8,282 bases of DNA from Bdellovibrionales bacterium. Lineage in GTDB: Bacteria > Bdellovibrionota > Bdellovibrionia > Bdellovibrionales > UBA1609. Shown piece by piece: positions 1 to 6,021 of this stretch. Where the stretch lies: contig DAIDJH010000068.1 in the NCBI GenBank assembly GCA_027451425.1, positions 1 to 8,282 of the forward strand, in the 5' to 3' direction. The translations under genes and the position numbers were made by a program. Within the stretch, counting starts at the first letter, position 1. Each line of letters begins with the position of its first letter. The notes under the pieces were generated by a model. That model did not search any database and was not told where the DNA came from. It was given only the letters and a program-made list of their open reading frames with translations.

Positions 1-1
1 G

Positions 2-1678
2 CGTGCTCCTACGGGAGATAAACTTCATTGCAAGGGCTGGATCCAAGAAGCGGCCTTTCGCATGATTCAAAATAATCTGGACCCAAATGTTGCCGAACAC
101 CCGGAAGAGCTAATCGTCTACGGCGGGCGCGGCAAAGCGGCGCGAAATTGGCCGTGCTTTGATAAAATTTTATCAACACTTCAACAGTTGGGCGAAGACG
201 AAACACTGCTCATCCAATCCGGCAAACCGGTGGGAGTGGTCAAGACTCACGCGGATGCTCCTCGTGTGCTTATCGCCAATTCGAATTTAGTCGGCAAATG
301 GGCGACATGGGAGCACTTCGACGAACTTGATCGACGCGGGTTGATGATGTTCGGTCAAATGACCGCTGGTTCGTGGATTTACATCGGTACACAAGGGATT
401 ATTCAGGGCACTTATGAGACGTTTGCCGAAGCCGGACGAAGATTGCATTCGCGTGACAAAAAGCCGGGCGTTGGCGGTGGCAGTGGCGCGAGCGACGGCC
501 GCACATTGCTTGGCCGCAGCATATTGACCGCCGGTCTTGGCGGCATGGGCGGCGCGCAGCCGCTGGCGGGAGTTTTTGCCGGTGCGGCGATTTTAGCCGT
601 AGAAGTCGACCCCGAGCGAATTCAACGCCGTATTGAAACAAAATATGTTGATGAAGTGGCCGAAAGTATCGACGACGCCATCGCGCGCATTGAAAAATAT
701 AAAAAAGAAAAGACTCCGCGTTCGGTTGCGCTTCTCGGCAACATGGCAAGCGTCATACATGAGCTCCATGCTCGCGGTTTCCGTCCCGATCTTCTCACCG
801 ACCAAACGTCGGCGCACGATCCGTTGCGCGGCTATATTCCCGAAGGATTGACGATGGCCGAAGCGGCGAAATTGCGTGCGAGTGACCCGCAAACGTATTT
901 GAAGAAATCAAGGGCAAGTATCGCCAAACACGTTGAGGGGATGCTGCTCATGCAAAAAGCGGGGGCGGTCACTTTCGATTATGGCAATAACATACGCGCG
1001 GTGGCTCGCGAAGAAGGCGTGACGGGCGCGTTTGACATTCCCGGTTTTGTGCCGGAGTACATCCGTCCGCTTTTTTGCCGCGGCAGTGGCCCTTTTCGAT
1101 GGGTTGCGCTCTCAGGCGATCCCCGCGACATTCAAGTTACCGACGACGCGATTCGGGAGTTATTCCCTGAAAAAAAATCGCTTTTGGCTTGGCTCGACAA
1201 TGCGGAAAAACGAATTGCCTTTCAAGGTTTACCGGCGCGCATTTGCTGGCTTGAATATGGCGAGCGTGCCAAGGCGGGTTTGAAGTTCAATGAATTGGTA
1301 CGAACCAAAAAGGTCAAAGCGCCGATTGTGATCGGTCGCGATCATCTTGATTGCGGTTCGGTTGCGTCGCCTTATCGTGAAACCGAAGCAATGAAAGATG
1401 GTACTGACGCGGTTGCCGACTGGCCGATCCTCAACGCTCTAGTGAACACGGCTTGCGGAGCATCGTGGGTGAGCTTTCACCACGGCGGTGGTGTGGGGAT
1501 GGGTTACAGTTTGCACGCCGGTCAAGTGATTGTGGCCGATGGCTCAAAAGCCGCCGATGCGCGATTGGAACGCGTGCTCACGGCTGACCCGGCGATGGGT
1601 TTGTTCCGTCATATTGATGCCGGATACGAAGAGGCCGTGCAGGTCGGGCATGAGCGGGGCTTGCACACGTGCTGGTAA
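2..1678 (+). CDS. hutU: urocanate hydratase (urocanase), 5'-truncated by window edge
   Basis: Converts urocanate to 4-imidazolone-5-propionate, the second step of histidine degradation, in the cytoplasm with tightly bound NAD+. The reading frame is open to the left edge. The 20 codons before the ATG at 62 read [20 protein letters not shown], which matches the conserved urocanase N-terminus, so that ATG is internal and the true start lies a few codons outside the window. Counting from the ATG at 62, I see the NAD-binding VYGG (19-22), the glycine-rich [31 protein letters not shown], the signature [10 protein letters not shown] with the catalytic-type Cys395 (bases 1244-1246), [13 protein letters not shown] and HHGGGVGMG. 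The C-terminus is complete. An insertion of about 15 residues rich in Gly and Ser lies near residues 130-148. It is the first gene seen of a hutU-OMP-hutI block. The identification is secure. Confidence 0.97.
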   Translation, partial: RAPTGDKLHCKGWIQEAAFRMIQNNLDPNVAEHPEELIVYGGRGKAARNWPCFDKILSTLQQLGEDETLLIQSGKPVGVVKTHADAPRVLIANSNLVGKWATWEHFDELDRRGLMMFGQMTAGSWIYIGTQGIIQGTYETFAEAGRRLHSRDKKPGVGGGSGASDGRTLLGRSILTAGLGGMGGAQPLAGVFAGAAILAVEVDPERIQRRIETKYVDEVAESIDDAIARIEKYKKEKTPRSVALLGNMASVIHELHARGFRPDLLTDQTSAHDPLRGYIPEGLTMAEAAKLRASDPQTYLKKSRASIAKHVEGMLLMQKAGAVTFDYGNNIRAVAREEGVTGAFDIPGFVPEYIRPLFCRGSGPFRWVALSGDPRDIQVTDDAIRELFPEKKSLLAWLDNAEKRIAFQGLPARICWLEYGERAKAGLKFNELVRTKKVKAPIVIGRDHLDCGSVASPYRETEAMKDGTDAVADWPILNALVNTACGASWVSFHHGGGVGMGYSLHAGQVIVADGSKAADARLERVLTADPAMGLFRHIDAGYEEAVQVGHERGLHTCW

Positions 1679-1721
1679 AATGACCTAATCGACAAAATAG
1701 GCATCAGCTTTTGGGGACATA

Positions 1722-2666
1722 GTGCGCATGGATGGCGCGTCGTTGAGAATATTGTTCGGAATAATATTTATGGCTACTATCGCATTGTCTGCGACTACGG
1801 CGCTTGCGCAGGCCACCGCGCTCACGCAAACTCCAACTCGCACCCTGGCAACGGCGCCGTCCAATTCTATTGACGAAGGGAACTCGCTCCCAAAATACGA
1901 ATTGGGTCTTGGCTACACGGGAATTTTTGTTAACGATTACCCAGGTTCGAACCAACTACATTACGTTTGGTTGCCTGTACCTTATTTTGTTTATCGTGGA
2001 GATTTTTTGCGCGCCGACAAAGATGGCTCTATGCATGGCGTTTTTATCGACAATGCAGAGATCGACATTGATGCCAGTGCCGCGGGGTCCGTGCCGGTTA
2101 ACGACAGTCAAGATGAAGCTCGCGCGGGTATGCCAAATATCGATTGGATGGGGGAATTGGGGCCACGCGTATTGGTGCACATTCTGCGCACGAGCGATTA
2201 CGACTTGGATGCGTCAATTCCGATTCGCTGGGCTTTTTCAACGGATCTTACACGCGTCGATGACCGAGGTTTCGATTTTAATCCCGAAATTTATTTGCGG
2301 CGGCGAGCATGGTTTGATCGGCAGGGATCGTTTCTTGCGTATTACGGCGCACTTTGGGGGACAAGCCAATTGAATCGATATTTTTATGAAGTGACCCCGC
2401 AATACGCGACGCCGGATCGTCCAGTCTATTCGGCCATGCCTGGGTATATGTACGATTATGTGGGGCTTAGTTACCGTCACGACCCATCGCCAACAAGCCC
2501 GATTATTTATTTTCTTGGCTTCAGTGAGGCGTATATGGCGGGGGCGGCGAATCGCGATAGCCCTCTTATGAAATCAATCGAAAACCAAGAGGTCTTCGTC
2601 GGATTTATTTACGACTTCTACCGTAGCCGTGCTAGAGTTTCACGGCACTCAGGCTTAGAGGAGTGA
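1722..2666 (+). CDS. MipA/OmpV family outer-membrane protein
   Basis: Probable outer-membrane beta-barrel of the MipA/OmpV family. MipA was named for interaction with the murein hydrolase MltA, but many members have no known function. The first 30 residues form a signal peptide: a hydrophobic stretch LFGIIFMATIALSA and a likely signal peptidase I site after TALA or TALAQA. Family-like motifs follow: YTGIFVNDYPGSNQ (about 65-78), PYFVYRGDFLRADKDG (87-102), RAGMPNIDWMGELGPR (134-149), and alternating aromatic strands to the end. The last strand (VFVGFIYDFY) is followed by a short charged tail, so the protein does not end in the usual terminal aromatic residue. The start is GTG at 1722 or ATG at 1728; GGGGA at 1713-1717 sits 4 bases before the GTG and 10 before the ATG. 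It lies between hutU (43 bases) and hutI (7 bases), so it is probably co-transcribed; a role in uptake of histidine-pathway substrates is inference. Confidence 0.85.
   Translation: MRMDGASLRILFGIIFMATIALSATTALAQATALTQTPTRTLATAPSNSIDEGNSLPKYELGLGYTGIFVNDYPGSNQLHYVWLPVPYFVYRGDFLRADKDGSMHGVFIDNAEIDIDASAAGSVPVNDSQDEARAGMPNIDWMGELGPRVLVHILRTSDYDLDASIPIRWAFSTDLTRVDDRGFDFNPEIYLRRRAWFDRQGSFLAYYGALWGTSQLNRYFYEVTPQYATPDRPVYSAMPGYMYDYVGLSYRHDPSPTSPIIYFLGFSEAYMAGAANRDSPLMKSIENQEVFVGFIYDFYRSRARVSRHSGLEE
2657..2663 (+). promoter_or_regulatory. ribosome binding site of hutI
   Basis: AGAGGAG lies 10 bases before the hutI ATG and inside the last codons of the upstream outer-membrane protein gene. This supports the ATG at 2674 as the start and suggests translational coupling of the two genes. 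Confidence 0.7.
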
Positions 2667-2673
2667 CCCAAGC

Positions 2674-3984
2674 ATGACGGTTTACACACACATCGACGAA
2701 CTCATCACTCTCGCTGGCGTGGTTGTTAAAGACGGTCGGCGGCCGTCTGAAGATGATCTTGGAATTATCCGTAACGGCGCGATGATCGTCGGTGACAAAC
2801 AAGATGGCGCGGATTTCGGTAAAGTGATGTGGGTCGGACCTCGAAGTCAGTTCTCGAAAGCAATCAAATCGTTGCGGCAAACGAGTAAACGAAAAACTCA
2901 ACTGCATGAAATTCGTTTGAATGCTCCCGCCGTGCTTCCGGCTTTTGCCGATTGTCACACCCATTTGGTTTTTGCCGGTGATCGAGCGCATGAATTTGAG
3001 CTGCGCAACCAAGGTGCAACGTATCAGCAAATCGCCGCCCGTGGCGGCGGCATTCGTTACACGGTTCAACAGACGCGAACCGCGACGACAAAGCAACTTC
3101 TCGAGCTCGCCTCAAACCGACTGCGCCGCCTGCAAGCGCAGGGTGTGACGACTGTCGAAATCAAAAGTGGCTATGGTCTTTCAGAGCGCGACGAAATCCG
3201 CATCCTAGAGGTGATCAAAAAACTAAAGGAGTCGAGTGAATCGCGAATCGTCGCGACCTATTTGGGGCCACATGCGGTGCCGCCCGATACTGCAAGCGGG
3301 GCAAGCGATTCGCGGTCAGTGAAGGCGGCATATTGGTGCGAGATCATGACCAGTACGCTCCAGAAAATTAAAAGTAAGGGGCTGGCTGATCGTGTTGATA
3401 TTTTTGTTGAAGAAAATTACTACACGCTCGATGAAGCACGCGAGTATCTGACCCGTGCGCGCGAGCTAGGTATTGCGGTGACAGTGCATGCTGACCAGCT
3501 CACGCGAACGGGCGCGAGCCTCGAATTAGCAAAAATGGGGGCACAGTCCGTTGATCATTGCGTGCAAATTTCTGAAACGGATATCCAAGCTCTGGCTCGT
3601 ACCGACACGGTTTGCGTTCTCTTGCCGGCGAGCGATTTCTATCTAAAGATGAAATATCCGCCGGCTCGTGCGTTGATTGATGCAGGCGCGCGCGTGGCGC
3701 TCGCCTCCGATTACAACCCGGGCACATCTCCAACCCTTGATCTATCATTTGTGGGGGTGCTCGCACGACTTGAAATGCGTATGTCGCAGGTCGAAGTGTT
3801 GGCCGCTTTGACCTACAATTCGGCCCGTGCATTGGGCCTTGCCAACGAAACAGGCGCACTTCAACCGGGTTTCAGTGCCGATTTTGTCGTTTTGGGTGAT
3901 AATTGGCGACGATTGTTCTACGAAATTGGGCATCACCCCGTTCAAGCGACATATTGTCATGGTCGCCGCATAACTAGACCTTAA
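2674..3984 (+). CDS. hutI: imidazolonepropionase
   Basis: Hydrolyses 4-imidazolone-5-propionate to N-formimino-L-glutamate, the third step of histidine degradation, directly after HutU. It is a cytoplasmic metal-dependent amidohydrolase. Visible signatures: the metal motif H95-T-H97 within ADCHTHLVFAGDRAHEFELR, GGGIRYTVQQTR, TVEIKSGYGL (160-169), the substrate-loop LGPHAVP with His200, FVEEN, His272 in VTVHADQL, DH at 294-295, and Asp346 in ASDYNPGTSPT, the usual last metal ligand. At 436 residues it is slightly longer than the typical 405-420. The excess lies partly in the N-terminal beta-sandwich region (about 20-80) and partly around SGASDSRSVK (about 208-217). Some usual residues differ: the common CEEGVFS is VEENYYTL here. 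The start is fixed by a good ribosome binding site, and the 7-base gap to the upstream gene points to one transcript. Confidence 0.97.
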   Translation: MTVYTHIDELITLAGVVVKDGRRPSEDDLGIIRNGAMIVGDKQDGADFGKVMWVGPRSQFSKAIKSLRQTSKRKTQLHEIRLNAPAVLPAFADCHTHLVFAGDRAHEFELRNQGATYQQIAARGGGIRYTVQQTRTATTKQLLELASNRLRRLQAQGVTTVEIKSGYGLSERDEIRILEVIKKLKESSESRIVATYLGPHAVPPDTASGASDSRSVKAAYWCEIMTSTLQKIKSKGLADRVDIFVEENYYTLDEAREYLTRARELGIAVTVHADQLTRTGASLELAKMGAQSVDHCVQISETDIQALARTDTVCVLLPASDFYLKMKYPPARALIDAGARVALASDYNPGTSPTLDLSFVGVLARLEMRMSQVEVLAALTYNSARALGLANETGALQPGFSADFVVLGDNWRRLFYEIGHHPVQATYCHGRRITRP

Positions 3985-3993
3985 AAATTTTTG

Positions 3994-4023
3994 TTGCAAA
4001 TAGTGAAAAAGATTTTCTAGGCT
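3994..4023 (+). promoter_or_regulatory. possible sigma70-type promoter for the 161-residue hypothetical gene
   Basis: In the 109 bases between hutI and the next + gene, TTGCAA (3994-3999) is followed after 18 bases by TAGGCT (4018-4023). An A/T-rich stretch with the palindrome AAAAATTTTT (3983-3992) lies just upstream and could act as an UP element. Both hexamers are only partial matches. A start point near 4030 would give a leader of about 60 bases. No clear terminator for the hut block is seen here. Confidence 0.3.
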
Positions 4024-4081
4024 GAGGTCGTGACATAGTGCTGCGTTCACTGCGTGGTCGTAGCAAAAGTTTGGCAACATT

Positions 4082-4087
4082 GAGGGA
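4082..4087 (+). promoter_or_regulatory. ribosome binding site of the 161-residue hypothetical gene
   Basis: GAGGGA lies 6 bases before the ATG at 4094. This good Shine-Dalgarno match is one of the main reasons to accept the following unrecognised ORF as a real gene. Confidence 0.65.
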
Positions 4088-4093
4088 ACAGCT

Positions 4094-4579
4094 ATGAAAC
4101 CACAGATTTCATTTATCGCGCAGTCGCGATTTTACTCGCCGGCCTTTAATTCGGCAATTTTCGACGGCCCATTGCGAATCTACTTCGCGCAGTTTCAAGA
4201 ACCACAGGCGCTCAAACTTTATTTTATTGCGCAACAACGGTTACAAGAACTGTATGTAAAAATTCGTGAGCAGTTTCGGAAAACAGGTGTGAACATATTT
4301 GTGATGCTTTACCCGTCGCCCGAATCATTTACGATGTCCTTCGGTGACTTGGGTGACGATGAATCTGTACACGTTGAGCGACTCGGGGTTGATTATGTGA
4401 TCGGCGTGCGCGGTCCGGTCACTGATGCCGATATTGAGCGAATCTATTCGCGTATTGAGGCTGTGGCTCTATCGCTCGCGGACCAACTCTCCGATCAATC
4501 GATCGAACTCGGGTCGACCGTAGATGGTGCTGGCGAACATGGCGGCGATTCGACCCTCACGGTCGAGGATCACGTGTAA
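4094..4579 (+). CDS. hypothetical protein, 161 residues
   Basis: I do not recognise a family. A good ribosome binding site and balanced composition argue that it is a real gene. The N-terminal 125 residues look like a compact alpha/beta domain: strand-like ISFIAQS and LRIYFAQF, an amphipathic helix (about 38-63, QALKLYFIAQQRLQELYVKI), the strand NIFVMLYP, the strand YVIGVRGP, and a helix DADIERIYSRIEAVALSLAD. There is no signal peptide, transmembrane segment or CxxC. Residues 126-161 are acidic and rich in Gly, Ser and Thr, look disordered, and are encoded opposite the end of the convergent thioredoxin gene (111-base overlap, codons in register). That tail may be a recent 3' extension. A candidate promoter lies in the preceding gap, so the gene is probably separate from the hut block. 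Confidence 0.65.
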   Translation: MKPQISFIAQSRFYSPAFNSAIFDGPLRIYFAQFQEPQALKLYFIAQQRLQELYVKIREQFRKTGVNIFVMLYPSPESFTMSFGDLGDDESVHVERLGVDYVIGVRGPVTDADIERIYSRIEAVALSLADQLSDQSIELGSTVDGAGEHGGDSTLTVEDHV

Positions 4580-5056
4580 CGGCAAAGCCTGCACATTGTA
4601 GTCATTTTGTAAGTCGCCGCTTTTGTCGAAAGCGCGAAGCAAATCTGGATCTTCGTGTTCAGCCAATTTCGCCGCGACAAGGCGTCCGGCCTTGTCTTGA
4701 TCCACATTGATTAAAATTGCGCGATAGTCGCCGTGGCGTTGCTTTTGCTCTTTCTCGAGGAGCGGCAGTTCGATTCGACACGGCTCGCACCATTGTGCCC
4801 AGAAAATCAAATGTACGACTTTGCCGCGCCAGTGATCGGTTTTTGTTTCGTGAACGCGTCCATCCGGCCCAACGATCGGGATTGGATCGGTCAACGCCGG
4901 TGGTCGTGCTGAAATCGGGCCAGCATCCGGGATGTTCGTCCCGGGGATTTCGTGAATCTGTGCGGATTGTTCGCTCGAGTTGTAGAATATAAGACCGAGA
5001 ACCAAAACAATGAGCAAACCTGCGGCTATTTTCATGATGGTTAAAACGCGTTTCAT
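4469..5056 (-). CDS. membrane-anchored TlpA/ResA-like thioredoxin-fold protein
   Basis: Probable thiol-disulfide oxidoreductase of the TlpA/ResA group, tethered to the inner membrane and facing the periplasm. Such proteins reduce or exchange disulfides, for example in cytochrome c maturation. From the ATG at 5056 (195 residues): a short basic N-terminus (MKRVLTIMK), one membrane segment AAGLLIVLVLGLIFY, a Pro-rich linker, then the thioredoxin fold with VVHLIFWAQWCEPCRIELP (active-site Cys90 and Cys93), the strand AILINVD, and ALPLHVILD, where Pro159 is the expected cis-proline. Starts at TTG 5080 and ATG 5035 are also possible; no Shine-Dalgarno sequence stands out. The 5' end abuts or overlaps the divergent prepilin-like gene, and the 3' end overlaps the convergent hypothetical gene. 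The CxxC is intact. The fold is certain; the partner protein is unknown. Confidence 0.87.
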   Translation of the reverse strand: MKRVLTIMKIAAGLLIVLVLGLIFYNSSEQSAQIHEIPGTNIPDAGPISARPPALTDPIPIVGPDGRVHETKTDHWRGKVVHLIFWAQWCEPCRIELPLLEKEQKQRHGDYRAILINVDQDKAGRLVAAKLAEHEDPDLLRAFDKSGDLQNDYNVQALPLHVILDREGRIAAMFASTIYGRPEFDRLIGELVRER

Positions 5057-5273
5057 GCGCGCGACAGTAACGACAGACAAGTCGCGACGTCAAGCGAATG
5101 GTCAAATCACCGTTGAGTACGTGCTTCTTCTTGTTGTCGGCGTTCTCATTTGGTGGACAATCCAAAGTGGTCTTGTCTCACGCAGTGCGAATCACCCAGG
5201 CATTGTTATTGGGGAGTGGCGCGCGATCATCAATCTTATCGGTACCGACATCCACACAATTGTACAGCCCTAG
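5055..5273 (+). CDS. very small prepilin-like (Flp/TadE-type leader) membrane protein
   Basis: A small protein with a leader resembling type IV prepilins: a basic segment (DKSRRQANG), then QITVEYVLLLVVGVLIWW. The pattern G|QxxxEY with Glu at +5 followed by a hydrophobic helix is what prepilin peptidases recognise in Flp and TadE-type pilins. Cleavage after Gly would leave a mature protein of about 56 residues. I use the ATG at 5055 (72 residues, 16-residue leader); ATGs at 5010, 5034 and 5037 are in frame and would give longer leaders. None has a strong ribosome binding site. Upstream, inside the divergent tlpA gene, TATAAG (4988-4993) is a fair -10 box with a weak TTGTTC 15 bases before it. 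No other pilus genes are in the window, so it is either an orphan pilin-like protein or a simple membrane peptide. Confidence 0.6.
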   Translation: MRATVTTDKSRRQANGQITVEYVLLLVVGVLIWWTIQSGLVSRSANHPGIVIGEWRAIINLIGTDIHTIVQP

Positions 5274-5295
5274 AGCCAGCGCTCGCGGCGAATGA

Positions 5296-6021
5296 TCAAA
5301 AAAACACTTTCTTGCGGGCGCGCAGCTCGGCGCGGAGCTGTTCTTGCACTTGATCCTGAATGTCCTCAGCGATTTCGCGCATGAGATCCTGATCGCGTGC
5401 CGACGAAGGTTTGTACGGTAAAACAATGGGTGGCAGAAATTTAATCTTCCATTTCGCGGGGAGTGGCAGCAAATTCAGCGGGAGTGGCAATATCGTGTTT
5501 TTCAATGCGCGCGGCAAGCGCAACTGATCGAGCGTAATGCTCGACTCTTCAGCGCCAATGATCATCGTCGGCACAATCGGCGCGCCCGTTTGCACGGCCA
5601 TGCGGACAAAACCGCGGCGAAACTCCTGAAGTTGATAGGCACGGGCTGTGGGTTTGAAGTTGCCCTGTTCGCCTTCGGGGAAGATGATGACGATGTGATT
5701 TTTCTCAAGCTCGCGCACGCCGTTTGCCATCGATGCTTTGATAAAGCCGAGGCGCTTGGCCGGCACGGCCGTCGCGCTCGTCAAAAACCAAAAGCGATGT
5801 GCAAGAACTTTTGGCAGTCGCCCCATGGCGCGATGGATTTCATGCATCAAAATCATAGCGTCGAGCCCGGAAAAACCCGAATGGTTGGGGGCGATCAGCA
5901 CGGGGCCGGTTCGCGGTAAGTGTTCAAGCCCTTCAACTTGCACGCGAAAGTATTTGCGCATACCTTCGAGTAGAACCCCCGGCAATTTCTGAAACACGAA
6001 TTTTTCAACGGAGTTCGCCAT
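5296..6021 (-). CDS. PlsC-like lysophospholipid acyltransferase family protein
   Basis: Member of the acyltransferase family that includes 1-acyl-glycerol-3-phosphate acyltransferase, acting at the cytoplasmic face of the inner membrane. From the ATG at 6021 (241 residues): VLIAPNHSGFSGLDAMIL (41-58) corresponds to catalytic motif I, IIFPEGEQGNFKP (112-124) is the motif III type FPEG, and GAPIVPTMI (146-154) is motif IV. Motif I is unusual: His47 and Asp54 are separated by six residues, not the canonical four. The C-terminal 35 residues are highly charged and probably helical. An upstream ATG at 6078 extends the frame by 19 residues, but these are encoded opposite the conserved glpK N-terminus, so I prefer 6021. 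TATATT lies 5 bases before that ATG. The acyl acceptor cannot be decided from sequence; glycerolipid synthesis is likely given the divergent glpK. Confidence 0.88.
   Translation of the reverse strand: MANSVEKFVFQKLPGVLLEGMRKYFRVQVEGLEHLPRTGPVLIAPNHSGFSGLDAMILMHEIHRAMGRLPKVLAHRFWFLTSATAVPAKRLGFIKASMANGVRELEKNHIVIIFPEGEQGNFKPTARAYQLQEFRRGFVRMAVQTGAPIVPTMIIGAEESSITLDQLRLPRALKNTILPLPLNLLPLPAKWKIKFLPPIVLPYKPSSARDQDLMREIAEDIQDQVQEQLRAELRARKKVFF
6008..6013 (+). promoter_or_regulatory. ribosome binding site of glpK
   Basis: ACGGAG ends 6 bases before the ATG at 6020 and fixes that start. It lies within the first codons of the divergent acyltransferase gene. Confidence 0.75.

Noticed and set aside
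62..64. ATG at 62 as the start of hutU
   Set aside because: The frame is open upstream to the window edge, and those codons encode conserved urocanase sequence, so the start lies outside.
399..892. Antisense ORFs of about 100 residues inside hutU
   Set aside because: They are opposite a strongly conserved enzyme gene and have Arg/Cys-rich shadow composition.
4659..5165. 168-residue - strand ORF overlapping the thioredoxin gene
   Set aside because: It is a frame shadow of tlpA on the same strand; the tlpA frame carries the thioredoxin motifs.
5270..5302. Bidirectional terminator between the prepilin-like and acyltransferase genes
   Set aside because: The only stem is four bases (GAGC-cagc-GCTC) and the A run lies several bases away within the coding end of the acyltransferase gene.
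5938..5966. TTGCAC-17-TACCTT as the glpK promoter
   Set aside because: The spacing is ideal but each hexamer matches consensus at only three positions, so it is not supportable by eye.
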